Shown here piece by piece: positions 1-10,123 of a DNA stretch of 64,000 bases. The notes under the pieces were generated by a model, which saw only the letters and a list, made by a program, of their open reading frames with translations, did not search any database and was not told the origin of the DNA. Position numbers and translations under genes: made by a program. Source of the stretch: Cohnella sp. GbtcB17 (GTDB lineage Bacteria > Bacillota > Bacilli > Paenibacillales > Paenibacillaceae). The stretch is taken from the NCBI RefSeq assembly GCF_019091135.1, contig NZ_JAGXJW010000015.1:1-64000 (forward strand). Direction: 5' to 3'. How positions within the stretch are numbered: the first letter of the stretch is position 1; every line of letters starts with the position of its first letter.

Positions 1-760
<760 letters not shown>

Positions 761-793
761 ACGACAAGTTCATACTTGGTCGGAGAGCAGGAG

Positions 794-845
794 AAACCAC
801 GATATCGGCCGCGCCGCTTGGGCGCGGTCTGCATCATCGTGGTTT
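794..845 (+). promoter_or_regulatory. Branched stem-loop in the glpK-glpD gap
   Basis: A perfect 10-bp stem (aaaccacgat at 794-803 with atcgtggttt at 836-845) encloses an inner 7-bp GC stem (809-815 with 821-827). It lies just upstream of the glpD ribosome binding site. In Bacillus subtilis the glpD leader carries an inverted-repeat terminator relieved by the antiterminator GlpP; this hairpin could play that role. There is only a short T stretch at the end of the stem, so termination is uncertain. Confidence 0.4.
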
Positions 846-881
846 TGCTGCTTTATAGACGACAGAAAGAGGGCATCCGGG

Positions 882-2537
882 ATGACAAACGTTTTTGCGG
901 CGACGAGCCGAACAGCGAAGCTGGAGGAGATAGATCGCGAGCCATTCGACGTGCTGGTCGTCGGCGGCGGCATTACGGGGGCAGGCATCGCGCTGGATGC
1001 GCAGCGAAGAGGGATGAAAACCGCGCTGATCGAAATGCAGGACTTCGCGGCGGGCACCTCGAGCCGGTCGACGAAGCTCGTGCACGGCGGTCTGCGGTAT
1101 TTGAAGCAGCTCGAGGTGAAAATGGTCGCCGAAGTCGGCAAGGAGCGGGCCATCGTCTACGAGAACGGACCGCATGTTACGACGCCGGAGCGCATGCTGC
1201 TGCCTCTCTACGAGGGCGGGACGTTCGGCCGGCTGAGCACGTCGCTCGGGCTGCGATTTTACGATTTTCTGGCGGGCGTGAAGCGGGACGAACGGCGCCG
1301 CATGCTGAGCCCTGCGGACACGCTGGCGCTTGAGCCGCTGCTAAAAAAGGAAGGCATGCGCGGCGGAGGTTCGTACGTAGAATATCGAACGGACGATGCG
1401 CGCCTGACGATCGAGGTGCTCAAGAAAGCGGCCGAGTCGGGCGCGAAGGCCGTCAATTACGTGAAGGCCGAGCAGTTTCTATACGATAAAAACGGCAAGG
1501 CGACAGGCGTACTCGCCCGGGACCTGATCGGAGGGGGCGAATATCGCATCCGCGCGCGCCGGATCGTCAATGCGACCGGGCCCTGGGTGGACGCGCTGCG
1601 CGAGCTGGACCGGTCGAAAAAAGGCAAAACGCTACGCCTGACCAAGGGCGTCCATCTCGTCTTCGACGGTGCCCGCTTCCCGCTGCGCCAGGCGATCTAC
1701 TTCGATACGCCGGACGGCCGGATGGTGTTCGCGATCCCGCGCGACGGCAAGACGTATGTCGGCACGACGGATACCGACTATGCGGGGGATACGGCGCAGC
1801 CGCGGGCGATGCCCGAGGACCGGGACTATCTGCTGGCCGCCTGCAACGGCATGTTCCCGCGGCTTGGGCTCGGCGAGCGGGACGTCGAATCGAGCTGGGC
1901 GGGCTTGCGGCCGCTTATTTACGAGGAAGGCAAGTCTCCTTCAGAGGTGTCGCGGCGCGACGAGATCTTCGTATCGCCGTCGGGTCTGGTTACGATCGCC
2001 GGGGGCAAGCTTACCGGCTACCGCAAGATGGCCGAGACGGTCGTCGACCGTCTGGCGGCATCGCTGCACGCCGACGGAGGCGGGCCGTTCGGTCCGTGCG
2101 CGACAAGGGAGCTGCCGATCTCCGGCGGCGACGTCGGCGGCTCCGAACGCTTCGCGGCGTATGCGCGATCGGCGGCAGCGGCCGGTGAAGCTGTGGGCTT
2201 GACCTCCGAATCCGCGCTGCGGATCGCAAGTCGATACGGCTCGAACGCCGGAGCCGTGTTCGATCGCATCGCGAATCGGCAGGCCGGTGTCGGCGCCGAT
2301 CTTTCCGATGAGGCATATGGCATGCTCGCCTACGCGATCGAGGCGGAAATGGCGGTGAAGCCCGTCGATTTCCTGATCAGGAGGACGGGCGCGATGTTTT
2401 TCGACATCGGCTGGGTCAGGCAGAACCTTACGGCTGTCGCCAACTGCATGGCGGACGTTATTCAATATACCGAAGCTCAGCGCTCCGCGTATGCGGACGA
2501 GGTGGAGCGGGAACTGGCGGCCGTGTCGGACATCTGA
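882..2537 (+). CDS. glpD: Aerobic glycerol-3-phosphate dehydrogenase (FAD)
   Basis: Oxidises sn-glycerol 3-phosphate to dihydroxyacetone phosphate at the membrane, passing electrons to quinone. The 551-residue protein matches the usual GlpD length. The N-terminal FAD-binding motif VGGGITGAGIALDAQRRG is followed by the family motif TSSRSTKLVHGGLRYL. The frame is open further upstream, but the ATG at 882 is chosen because AAAGAGGG lies about 8 nt before it and the FAD motif starts about 30 residues in. It follows glpK, so the pair is a glycerol-use operon, possibly with a regulatory hairpin between the genes. Confidence 0.96.
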   Translation: MTNVFAATSRTAKLEEIDREPFDVLVVGGGITGAGIALDAQRRGMKTALIEMQDFAAGTSSRSTKLVHGGLRYLKQLEVKMVAEVGKERAIVYENGPHVTTPERMLLPLYEGGTFGRLSTSLGLRFYDFLAGVKRDERRRMLSPADTLALEPLLKKEGMRGGGSYVEYRTDDARLTIEVLKKAAESGAKAVNYVKAEQFLYDKNGKATGVLARDLIGGGEYRIRARRIVNATGPWVDALRELDRSKKGKTLRLTKGVHLVFDGARFPLRQAIYFDTPDGRMVFAIPRDGKTYVGTTDTDYAGDTAQPRAMPEDRDYLLAACNGMFPRLGLGERDVESSWAGLRPLIYEEGKSPSEVSRRDEIFVSPSGLVTIAGGKLTGYRKMAETVVDRLAASLHADGGGPFGPCATRELPISGGDVGGSERFAAYARSAAAAGEAVGLTSESALRIASRYGSNAGAVFDRIANRQAGVGADLSDEAYGMLAYAIEAEMAVKPVDFLIRRTGAMFFDIGWVRQNLTAVANCMADVIQYTEAQRSAYADEVERELAAVSDI

Positions 2538-2640
2538 ACGGCAGCAGCGCCGCAAACCGATTCTCAAACCGTCTTCATGAATGGCCGCGTCTAGGGTAAG
2601 ATTAATTGAACCGACAAACAGGCAAAGCGAGGAATCGCGC

Positions 2641-3153
2641 ATGAAGATCGTAGTCGTGTCGGATACCCATATGCCGCGAATGAGCAAGCGGCTGCCGGCG
2701 GCGCTCCAGAGCGAGCTGCAGGACGCAGCGGCGATTATTCATGCCGGCGACTGGACCCGTTTGACGGTATACGAGACGCTGGCCGCCTATGCGCCGGTGT
2801 ACGGCGTCGTCGGTAATAACGACGGCCCGGAGATCGCGGCCAAGTTCGGCATGCGTACGCTGCTGACGCTGGGCGGCTGCCGGATCGGCGTCGTGCACGG
2901 ACATGGGGCCGCGCTGCGGACGAAGACAGAAGCGCATGCCTTAGCGGCGTTTAAAGACGAACGGCCGGACGCGATTGTGTACGGTCATTCGCATATTCCC
3001 GTGCTCCGGCGCGACGCAAAAAGCGGTATGCTGATCTTTAACCCGGGCTCGCCGACCGACAAGCGAAGACAGGCTCAATTTTCGTTCGGCATCCTGACGG
3101 CGGTCGACGGCAAGCTGAGCGCCAGACATGTTTTTTATTCCGATAAAAGCTAA
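2641..3153 (+). CDS. YfcE/MJ0936-type metallophosphoesterase
   Basis: A 170-residue calcineurin-like phosphoesterase, probably a two-metal phosphodiesterase or phosphatase of unknown natural substrate. All metal-ligand blocks are visible: SDTH near residue 8, GDWT near 37, GNND near 58, VVHGHG near 85 and YGHSHIP near 118, followed by FNPGSPTDKR, which is typical of the YfcE/YsnB branch. The start is the ATG behind GCGAGGA; upstream in-frame codons lack a ribosome site. It lies between glpD and selO, all in one direction, but gaps of 103 and 30 bp leave operon membership open. Confidence 0.88.
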   Translation: MKIVVVSDTHMPRMSKRLPAALQSELQDAAAIIHAGDWTRLTVYETLAAYAPVYGVVGNNDGPEIAAKFGMRTLLTLGGCRIGVVHGHGAALRTKTEAHALAAFKDERPDAIVYGHSHIPVLRRDAKSGMLIFNPGSPTDKRRQAQFSFGILTAVDGKLSARHVFYSDKS

Positions 3154-3183
3154 GCGCAAAATAGGCACGCGAGAGGAGACGTT

Positions 3184-4653
3184 ATGACACATTCCGCAAT
3201 CACGACAACTGCCGGCTGGCGCTTCGACAACAGCTATTCGCGCCTGCCGTCCTTTTTTTACTCGAAAGTCTCGCTTCATCCGGTGAGCGCGCCCAAGCTG
3301 GCCGTGCTTAACGTTCGCTTGGCCGCGTCCCTCGGCTTGAACGAAGAAGCGCTCCGCAGCGAAGCCGGCCTGGCCGTCCTCGCCGGCAGCGCGGCGCCCG
3401 AAGGCGCCGACCCGCTGGCGCAAGCTTACGCGGGCCACCAGTTCGGCCACTTGACGATGCTCGGCGACGGACGCGCGCTGCTGCTCGGCGAGCATATCGC
3501 GCCGAAGGGCGATCGTGTGGACATTCAGCTTAAAGGCTCGGGCCGAACGCCGTATTCGCGCGGCGGCGACGGACGGGCCGCGCTCGGACCGATGCTTCGG
3601 GAATATATCGTCAGCGAGGCGATGCACGGCCTGGGCATTCCGACGACGCGAAGTCTGGCCGTCGCCGCGACCGGGGAGCCCGTCTTTCGCGAGGACGAGC
3701 TGCCAGGCGCCGTGCTGACCCGTGTGGCCGCCAGTCATATTCGGGTCGGGACGTTCCAATATGCCGCAGGCGCGGGCGGCGCGGATCAGGTCCGCACGCT
3801 CGCCGATTATACGATGCAAAGACATGATCCCGAGCTCGAAGCCGGCGATTATTTATCTTTTCTTCAGGCCGTCGTTCGCCGTCAGGCCTTCCTGATCGCG
3901 AAGTGGCAGCTGGTCGGCTTCGTGCACGGCGTCATGAATACGGATAACATGGCGATCGGCGGAGAGACGATCGATTACGGTCCCTGCGCGTTTCTCGATG
4001 CGTACGATCCTTCGACGGTATTCAGCTCGATCGACGCGCACGGCCGCTATGCCTACAACCAGCAGCCGCGGATCGCGGCCTGGAACCTGGCGCGGTTCAC
4101 CGAGACGCTCCTGCCGCTGCTCGACGAAGACGAGGAGCGCGCGGTCGCCTTGGCAGAGGAATCGATTGCCGCGTTTCCGGCATTATTCGAAGCCGCATGG
4201 CTGGCCGGCATGCGGGCCAAGCTGGGACTGCAGGACGAGGCGCCCGAAGACGAAGCCCTCGCCCAGGATCTGCTTGCGCTGATGGAAACGCACCGGGCCG
4301 ACTTCACGAACACGTTCGCGACGTTGTCCTCCGGCGCGGTCGGCGAAGGTCCGTTGTTCGAATCGGAGGCGTTCGCCGGCTGGTTGGTCAGATGGAAGGC
4401 CAGAATCGGCGGCTCGGACGATGCAGAAGCAGCCGCGCATGGCTTGATGCGCCGCAGCAATCCTGCAGCAATCGCCCGCAACCACCGCGTTGAAGAAGCG
4501 CTGGCGGCGGCCGTCGAAGGCGACGATTACGGCGTCTTGAATCGTTTGGTCGAGACGCTGCGCGACCCGTACGCCTATACGTCAGAGCAGGCCGAGTATG
4601 CCGCGCCGCCGGATCCGTCATGCGGCAGATACAGAACGTTTTGCGGCACATGA
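3184..4653 (+). CDS. selO: Protein adenylyltransferase SelO (YdiU/UPF0061)
   Basis: SelO has a protein-kinase fold but transfers AMP to Ser, Thr or Tyr of protein targets and is linked to redox stress in characterised members. The 489-residue protein has the family blocks QLKGSGRTPYSRGG (Lys117), the catalytic NTDN at 252-255 and DYGP at 264 in place of the kinase DFG. The C-terminus ends in FCGT, the Cys form of the position that is selenocysteine in some animal homologues. A GAGAGGAG ribosome site precedes the ATG, and a strong terminator follows. The gene upstream is a phosphoesterase, with no proven functional link. Confidence 0.93.
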   Translation: MTHSAITTTAGWRFDNSYSRLPSFFYSKVSLHPVSAPKLAVLNVRLAASLGLNEEALRSEAGLAVLAGSAAPEGADPLAQAYAGHQFGHLTMLGDGRALLLGEHIAPKGDRVDIQLKGSGRTPYSRGGDGRAALGPMLREYIVSEAMHGLGIPTTRSLAVAATGEPVFREDELPGAVLTRVAASHIRVGTFQYAAGAGGADQVRTLADYTMQRHDPELEAGDYLSFLQAVVRRQAFLIAKWQLVGFVHGVMNTDNMAIGGETIDYGPCAFLDAYDPSTVFSSIDAHGRYAYNQQPRIAAWNLARFTETLLPLLDEDEERAVALAEESIAAFPALFEAAWLAGMRAKLGLQDEAPEDEALAQDLLALMETHRADFTNTFATLSSGAVGEGPLFESEAFAGWLVRWKARIGGSDDAEAAAHGLMRRSNPAAIARNHRVEEALAAAVEGDDYGVLNRLVETLRDPYAYTSEQAEYAAPPDPSCGRYRTFCGT

Positions 4654-4750
4654 AGCCCTTCGTCGGCGCGAACACGGGAAACGGCGTCGCTTCCAAGCAG
4701 AGCAGCATGCGGATGACATGATTATCAATTAACCGCAACATCCTTGAATA

Positions 4751-4792
4751 GCGCAAAAGCTCTTCCCCGTCGGAAGGGTTTTTGTGCTTTTT
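4751..4792 (+). terminator. Intrinsic terminator after selO
   Basis: A 16-bp stem with only G-T wobbles (4751-4766 with 4772-4787), a 5-nt loop and then TTTTT. It closes the glpD-selO side and isolates pgi. Confidence 0.88.
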
Positions 4793-4906
4793 ATGGCTGA
4801 AGCCATAGATGGCGTCTATGTCGCTTGTCCGATCTCTCAATTACCTTTATGGACGATTTTTGCTTTATAGTGAATCCAGAGCAAGCGACAAGAGGAGGAG
4901 AACTCT

Positions 4907-6247
4907 TTGACCATCCGTTTCGATTACAGCCACGCCCTGTCCTTTATGCAGCAGCACGAGATCGACTATGCCGCCGAATTTGTAGCCGCCGCGCACCGTA
5001 TGCTTCACGAGAAGCAAGGTCCGGGGTCGGACTACCTTGGTTGGGTGGACCTGCCCGCCGCCTACGACCGGGAAGAATTCGCCCGCATCAAGCAGGCAGC
5101 CGCGAGAATACGCGGCAACTCGGACGCGCTCGTCGTCATCGGTATCGGCGGCTCCTACTTGGGCGCCAGGTCCGCGATCGAAGCGCTCTCCCATACGTTC
5201 CACAATCAGATGGGAGGCCGCACCCAGGTTTATTTCGCCGGCCAGAACATCAGCTCCACTTATTTGGCGCACCTGCTGGAGCTGCTTGAAGGGAAGGATT
5301 TGTCGCTGAACGTCATCTCCAAATCCGGTACGACCACCGAGCCGGCGATCGCCTTCCGCATATTGCGCGATTATATGGAGAAGAAGTACGGCAAAGATGA
5401 AGCCCGCAAACGCATCTACGCCACGACGGACGCAGAGAAGGGCGCACTCAAAAAGCTGGCGGACGAAGAAGGATATGAGACGTTCGTCATTCCGGACGAC
5501 GTGGGCGGACGCTATTCGGTCTTGACTGCCGTCGGCTTGCTGCCGATCGCGGCCGCCGGCCTGGATATCGACCGAATGATGGCGGGGGCCGCGGCGGCAG
5601 CGGAAAAGTATGCAGATCCGAACCTTGCCGCCAACGAAAGTTACCAGTACGCGGCCGTCCGCAACGCGCTTTATCGTAAAGGAAAAACGATCGAGCTGCT
5701 GGCGAACTTCGAGCCGTCCTTGCACTACGTGTCCGAATGGTGGAAGCAGCTGTTCGGCGAGAGCGAGGGAAAGGATCAAAAAGGGCTGTACCCGGCATCG
5801 GTCGACTTCTCGACCGACCTTCATTCCATGGGACAATACGTGCAGGAGGGGCGCCGGGATCTGTTCGAGACGGTGCTCGCCGTGAAGAAGGCGCGCGTTG
5901 AATGGACGATCGAGGCGGACGCGGGCAATCTGGACGGCTTGAACTTCCTGGCGGGCATGACGATGGATGAGGTCAACCGCAAGGCCGCGGAAGGTACGCG
6001 CCTGGCACATGTGGACGGCGGGGTTCCTAACCTGATCGTCGAGCTGGACGAGCTGAACGAATTCACATACGGGGAAATGGTCTATTTCTTCGAAAAAGCT
6101 TGCGGCATCAGCGGCTTGCTGCTCGGCGTCAACCCGTTCGACCAGCCCGGCGTCGAAGCCTACAAGATCAATATGTTCGCGCTGCTGGGCAAGCCGGGCT
6201 TCGAAGCGAAAAAAGCCGAGCTGCTCAAACGTCTCGGCAAGGCCTGA
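4907..6247 (+). CDS. pgi: Glucose-6-phosphate isomerase
   Basis: Interconverts glucose 6-phosphate and fructose 6-phosphate in glycolysis and gluconeogenesis. The 446-residue protein has the sugar-isomerase fold with [43 protein letters not shown] and [14 protein letters not shown], matching Bacillus Pgi in length. Translation starts at TTG: AGAGGAGGAG ends 6 nt upstream and no ATG in frame fits better. It is a single-gene unit between the selO terminator and a strong bidirectional hairpin. Its product links to the pentose phosphate operon further along the window. Confidence 0.96.
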   Translation: MTIRFDYSHALSFMQQHEIDYAAEFVAAAHRMLHEKQGPGSDYLGWVDLPAAYDREEFARIKQAAARIRGNSDALVVIGIGGSYLGARSAIEALSHTFHNQMGGRTQVYFAGQNISSTYLAHLLELLEGKDLSLNVISKSGTTTEPAIAFRILRDYMEKKYGKDEARKRIYATTDAEKGALKKLADEEGYETFVIPDDVGGRYSVLTAVGLLPIAAAGLDIDRMMAGAAAAAEKYADPNLAANESYQYAAVRNALYRKGKTIELLANFEPSLHYVSEWWKQLFGESEGKDQKGLYPASVDFSTDLHSMGQYVQEGRRDLFETVLAVKKARVEWTIEADAGNLDGLNFLAGMTMDEVNRKAAEGTRLAHVDGGVPNLIVELDELNEFTYGEMVYFFEKACGISGLLLGVNPFDQPGVEAYKINMFALLGKPGFEAKKAELLKRLGKA

Positions 6248-6264
6248 AAAAAGAGCTCGTAAGT

Positions 6265-6328
6265 AAAAGCGGCCGCCTGTCCGACAAGTCATTCCAATGG
6301 GATGACTTGTCGGACGGGCGGCCTTTTC
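6265..6328. terminator. Bidirectional terminator between pgi and MBL gene
   Basis: A stem of more than 20 bp (about 6271-6292 with 6302-6323) with a 9-nt loop, preceded by AAAA and followed by TTTT. It sits between convergent genes and can serve both. Confidence 0.88.
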
Positions 6329-6334
6329 ATGCGT

Positions 6335-7069
6335 TTAAGACGGGTTGCCTTCGGCCAGTTCGGCGAGGCGCGCCTTCGCCTCGCCTGGGACCCATCCGCC
6401 GTGATAGCAGATCACGCCTTCGATATCGAACGGGAGGAGCTTCCTGAGAGAAGCCAGCGCGGCGGGCATGTCCGGCGTCACGGGCGGGTTGGGGCCCATA
6501 AGCTTGCCATTCTTGGCGACCAAGGCGTCACCCGCGATGAGCGTCTTTGATGCGCGGTGGTACAGGCACACATGTCCAGGCGTATGGCCCGGCGTATGGA
6601 TGACGGTCAATCCGCCCCCGAACGGCAGCGGTTCGCCGTCTGCGAATTCGCGATCCACATTCGGACGAGAAGGGTGGAGAAACGTGCGTTCGAACTGCGC
6701 CCGGACTTCATCCGACGCCTGCTGCAAAAGGCCTGCCAGACGCTCCGGCGACATCTTGAGCATCGGCGACTTTCCGTTGATGGCGCCTGCGTCCGCCGGA
6801 TGCGCGTATACGGTCGCGCTGCTTCCGGTCGCTTCCAGCACGCCGGGCAGACCGCCGACATGATCCAGATCCTGGTGCGTGAGCAGGATCGCATTGAGCG
6901 GCCGATCTCCGACGCCGGCTTGCTTTGCGAGCTCGACGATCGCCGCCGCCGATCCCGGCATACCGGTGTCGATCAGCGTCCACGAGTCTTCGTCGATGAG
7001 GATCGTCGGATGGACCGTCATCGGGCCCAGATTTAACGCAAGCATTTCGATTCCTTCGGCGATTCGCAT
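6335..7069 (-). CDS. MBL-fold metallo-hydrolase
   Basis: A 244-residue metallo-beta-lactamase-fold hydrolase of the glyoxalase II-like group; the substrate is unknown. The metal ligands are visible in LLTHQDLDHVGG, HTPGHTPGHVCLYH, IAGDAL and CYHGG. The first ATG at 7069 gives an N-terminus like related YflN-type proteins, but a better-placed ribosome site (GAAGGA) precedes the ATG at 7045, so the start may be eight codons in. A promoter lies upstream on the same strand. It is convergent with pgi and shares the bidirectional terminator. Confidence 0.85.
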   Translation of the reverse strand: MRIAEGIEMLALNLGPMTVHPTILIDEDSWTLIDTGMPGSAAAIVELAKQAGVGDRPLNAILLTHQDLDHVGGLPGVLEATGSSATVYAHPADAGAINGKSPMLKMSPERLAGLLQQASDEVRAQFERTFLHPSRPNVDREFADGEPLPFGGGLTVIHTPGHTPGHVCLYHRASKTLIAGDALVAKNGKLMGPNPPVTPDMPAALASLRKLLPFDIEGVICYHGGWVPGEAKARLAELAEGNPS

Positions 7070-7152
7070 GTTCGCGCCGGGCCGTCTTCGCGGCTTGCTA
7101 ACGGCGGCTCCCGGCTCCCTCCGTTTTCCATATGGATAAAACCAATGAGTTC

Positions 7153-7181
7153 AATATAAAACCGGGGCGGTTCAAAGTCAA
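7153..7181 (-). promoter_or_regulatory. Sigma-A promoter for the MBL gene
   Basis: On the minus strand TTGACT (7181-7176), a 17-bp spacer and TATATT (7158-7153) form a near-consensus vegetative promoter about 80 bp before the MBL start. Confidence 0.65.
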
Positions 7182-7323
7182 AAAGACAACGTTCAAATGA
7201 TACAATACCGTATAAAATGAACCGAATTTGCAATCGAACGGCCGGCTATCGCAGTCTAAAATAAAGGAGAAAGACACAAGCTTGAATGAACCATAATCGA
7301 AGCTAAAAGGGGAATATGGAATC

Positions 7324-8358
7324 ATGTTGAAGGTTGGCGTTATCGGCACGGGCGGCATTTTTAAATTCGCGCATTTGCCGGGCTGGTTGTCTCACAAGGA
7401 AGTGGAGCTCGTTGCGTTTTGCGACGCCTTTCGCGCTTCGGCCGAGTCTGCGGCGCTCGCTTTTCCCGGCGCAAAGGTATATGAAGATTACCGCGAGCTG
7501 ATCGCGGATCCGTCGATCGACATCGTCGGCATCAGCACGCCGAACCTGTACCACTCGGAGATCGCGATCGCGGCACTGCGCAAGGGCAAGCATGTGTTCT
7601 GCGAAAAGCCGGACGCGGTCAACGCCGATGAAGCGCAAAAAATGGCGGACGCCGCGCGCGAATCGGGCAGGCTGCTGATGACGATGCGCAACAACCGCTT
7701 CAGCGAGGAGGCCAAGTTCATCAAGCGGCTCATCTCGCAAGGGCACCTTGGCGAAATGTACATGGGCCGATGCGGCTGGATTCGCCGCAGGGGCATTCCC
7801 GGACGCGGCGGCTGGTTCACGACGAAGGGACTGTCCGGCGGCGGCCCGCTGATCGACCTGGGCGTCCACATGATCGACATGGCGATGTGGACCGCGGGCA
7901 ATCCGAAGCCGGTCACCGTATCCGGCTCCACGTATCGCAAGTTCGCCGACCGTCCGGACGCCTCCGGCAACGTGCCCGAAGGTACGTTCGACGTCGAGGA
8001 TCTGGCCGCAGGCTTTATCCGCTTCGACAGCGGCGCCTCGCTTCAAATCGAATTCAGCTGGGCTTCGAACATCGAAGAGGAGCAGAAATTCCTCGAGTGG
8101 CGGGGCACGGAGGGCGGCTTCAGCCTGATCAACGACAAGCTGAAGCTGTATACGGAAAAGGAAGGCGTGCTGATCGACGAACAGCCGAAGTTTCCAGAGG
8201 CGTCCGTTCCGCAGCATACGGCCAACATCCGTCACTTCATCGAATGCGTGCTCGGTCGCGAGACGCCGATCTTCCTGCCGGAGCATGGCGTGGATATGAT
8301 CAAGATTTTGTCCGCGATTTACGAATCCGCCGAGCGCGGTCAAGAAATCAAACTGTAA
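7324..8358 (+). CDS. Gfo/Idh/MocA-family NAD(P)-dependent oxidoreductase
   Basis: A 344-residue dehydrogenase of the glucose-fructose oxidoreductase / inositol dehydrogenase family, acting on a sugar, polyol or similar ligand that cannot be named. The N-terminal Rossmann motif VGVIGTGGIFKFAHLPGW, the dinucleotide-binding CEKPDAVN and the catalytic-helix DLGVHMIDMAMW are present. AAGGGGA lies about 10 nt before the ATG. A perfect hairpin terminator follows. It stands alone between divergent and downstream unrelated genes, so context gives no substrate clue. Confidence 0.88.
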   Translation: MLKVGVIGTGGIFKFAHLPGWLSHKEVELVAFCDAFRASAESAALAFPGAKVYEDYRELIADPSIDIVGISTPNLYHSEIAIAALRKGKHVFCEKPDAVNADEAQKMADAARESGRLLMTMRNNRFSEEAKFIKRLISQGHLGEMYMGRCGWIRRRGIPGRGGWFTTKGLSGGGPLIDLGVHMIDMAMWTAGNPKPVTVSGSTYRKFADRPDASGNVPEGTFDVEDLAAGFIRFDSGASLQIEFSWASNIEEEQKFLEWRGTEGGFSLINDKLKLYTEKEGVLIDEQPKFPEASVPQHTANIRHFIECVLGRETPIFLPEHGVDMIKILSAIYESAERGQEIKL

Positions 8359-8400
8359 CGGTGCGGCTTTGCAAGTCCCGTTTTCCGATCGCCCATCTAT

Positions 8401-8438
8401 CCCCCGTTTTTCGCCTCGCGGCGAAAAACGGGGGATTT
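8401..8438 (+). terminator. Intrinsic terminator after the Gfo/Idh gene
   Basis: A perfect 15-bp stem (8401-8415 with 8420-8434), a TCGC tetraloop and then ATTTT. Confidence 0.9.
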
Positions 8439-8519
8439 TGCTGCCGAATGCCCGATGTTCGATTGGGGCAAATTAAGCGAGGTCCGATCTCAATCATACT
8501 CCGGGAGTGAAGCGCAGAA

Positions 8520-9038
8520 ATGGGAATCTTGAGCGGCAATCCTAAGAACGAGCCACTGCACTATGGCGAAGTGTTCGACATTTGGGCGGCAGCGGTGGCG
8601 GCCAAAGGCTGCATCTCCGGTTATCGGGCGTTTAAGCAGCATGCCGGAGATCGCGATCTAAAAAAGATCATCGATCAATGCATCGATCAGGCGGAGCTCG
8701 AAGCTAGCGAGTGCGACAAGCTGCTGAAGAGCAACGGGCTCGTGCCCCCGCCGGACCTTCCGCAGCGCCCGGAAGCGAAGCTGGAAGAAATTCCGCCCGG
8801 CGCACGCTTCTCCGACATGGAGATCGCCGCGACCCTCTCGGCGGACATGGCGGTCGGATTGGTCGCCTGCAGCCAGACGATGGGCAAGGCGATCCGAGAA
8901 GACGTAGGCGCGCTTTTCGGCAAATATCATACCACCAAGGCAGCGATCGGACTGGGCTTGCTTCGATTGAGCAAAGAAAAAGGCTGGCTCGTACCGCCGC
9001 CGCTGCAAGTCCAGCGCCCTGAGGCGGTTCACGCCTAA
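8520..9038 (+). CDS. DUF3231 family protein (spore coat CotF-like)
   Basis: A 172-residue protein matching DUF3231, a helical family common in endospore formers and distantly related to coat protein CotF; no biochemical function is established. Recognisable stretches are HYGEVFDIWAAAVAAKGCIS, PERP-like PQRPEAKLEEIPPGARFSD and LRLSKEKGWLVPPP. Only one repeat of the domain is present, whereas many homologues carry two. There is no signal peptide. A DUF2512 gene follows 15 bp later behind its own strong ribosome site, so the two are probably co-transcribed and perhaps expressed in sporulation (inference). Confidence 0.82.
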   Translation: MGILSGNPKNEPLHYGEVFDIWAAAVAAKGCISGYRAFKQHAGDRDLKKIIDQCIDQAELEASECDKLLKSNGLVPPPDLPQRPEAKLEEIPPGARFSDMEIAATLSADMAVGLVACSQTMGKAIREDVGALFGKYHTTKAAIGLGLLRLSKEKGWLVPPPLQVQRPEAVHA

Positions 9039-9053
9039 AGAAGGAGGCACGCC

Positions 9054-9401
9054 ATGAAGTTCGTTCTCAAGTGGCTCTTGAACGGCGTTATCGTGACGAC
9101 TTTGCTCATGTACTATTCCAACGCTTCGTTCCTTGGTGCCGCGACGACAGCGACGATTCTTACGATTATCGCGTATGTGCTGGGCGATCAGATCGTTTTG
9201 CGGTCCACCAACAATATGATCGCGACCGTATCCGACGGCATCCTCGCTTATCTCGTGCTGTGGATCGCCGCGTACGCGATGAAATGGACGATCAGCCCGG
9301 GAGAAATTTTCGTCATCGCGCTCATTACAGCCGTCGCCGAATTTTTTATTCACCGCTACGTGTTTCAGGCCGGAGCGTCTTATGAGCGCCAGCGCGCTTA
9401 A
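9054..9401 (+). CDS. DUF2512 family small membrane protein (YndM-like)
   Basis: A 115-residue integral membrane protein with four hydrophobic segments (about residues 5-22, 27-46, 58-76 and 84-103), resembling B. subtilis YndM. Its function is unknown. AAGGAGG lies 7 nt before the ATG. It follows the DUF3231 gene closely and is closed by a terminator, so the two make a short unit. Confidence 0.82.
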   Translation: MKFVLKWLLNGVIVTTLLMYYSNASFLGAATTATILTIIAYVLGDQIVLRSTNNMIATVSDGILAYLVLWIAAYAMKWTISPGEIFVIALITAVAEFFIHRYVFQAGASYERQRA

Positions 9402-9456
9402 CCGACACGCCGAATATCGTGAATCTCCGACTCGTTTTCTGACCGTTAAATCGCTT

Positions 9457-9484
9457 AAACCCGCGCCTTGGCGCGGGTTTTTCA
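9457..9484 (+). terminator. Intrinsic terminator after the DUF2512 gene
   Basis: An inverted repeat of ACCCGCGC-type arms (9457-9467 with 9470-9480) ends in TTTTT. Confidence 0.85.
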
Positions 9485-9499
9485 TTTTCTTAAAAATCA

Positions 9500-9533
9500 C
9501 TGACCGTTTCTGTCAGCGACCAAGGCTTATACT
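9500..9533 (+). promoter_or_regulatory. Promoter with palindrome before the DinB-WYL operon
   Basis: TATACT (9528-9533) is a good -10. The -35/spacer region is covered by an imperfect palindrome, CTGACC-N5-TGTCAG (9500-9516). A WYL-type repressor is encoded second in the operon, so the palindrome is a candidate autoregulatory operator; this link is inferred. Confidence 0.4.
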
Positions 9534-9570
9534 TCGGATTGTAAAAACAAACGATCTTGGAGGTATGCTT

Positions 9571-10068
9571 ATGTTCGCATCGATCGCCGATTTTGTGGAA
9601 GAGTGGAAGCGCGAAGCCGATATGACGGCCGGCTTGCTGGATTCGCTGACGGATGAATCGCTGAGAGTCCGGATCGCCGATGAGCGGCGTTCGTTAGGCG
9701 ATTTGGCGTGGCATTTGATCTCTTCGATTCAATTCATGAACGCGCTCGGCCTGTCGTTCGAGGGCGCTGACGATGGGGATGGCGCAAGCCGTCAGGCCTC
9801 GGCGCTGGCGCGGGATTACCGGTCGATCAGCGATCGCTTTATCGACGCGATTAGAAGGCAATGGACCGACGCCAATCTGACGGACCGGGTAGAGATCGCG
9901 GGAGAGTCGTGGAGCAACGGCGATTCGCTCCGTTTTGCGCTCATGCACCAAGCGCATCACCGCGGACAGATGACCGTCTTGATGAGACAAGCCGGTCTTC
10001 GGCCGCCGGGTCTGTACGGACCGACCTACGAGAGCTGGATCGAGCAAGGCGTGGCGCCGCGCGCTTGA
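9571..10068 (+). CDS. DinB family protein
   Basis: A 165-residue DinB/YfiT-like four-helix metal-binding protein. Such proteins include thiol transferases and damage-inducible proteins; the reaction here is unknown. Candidate metal ligands are the His in LAWHLISS and the pair in MHQAHHRGQ. The second of two nearby ATGs is chosen because GGAGG ends 7 nt before it, while the first is too close. The WYL regulator starts 55 bp downstream, and the pairing suggests local control of this gene. Confidence 0.85.
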   Translation: MFASIADFVEEWKREADMTAGLLDSLTDESLRVRIADERRSLGDLAWHLISSIQFMNALGLSFEGADDGDGASRQASALARDYRSISDRFIDAIRRQWTDANLTDRVEIAGESWSNGDSLRFALMHQAHHRGQMTVLMRQAGLRPPGLYGPTYESWIEQGVAPRA

Positions 10069-10123
10069 TTGACTTACAATAAGACGCAAGCAGTTCATCT
10101 CTGTATGGGAAGCGGGTAGGGCG

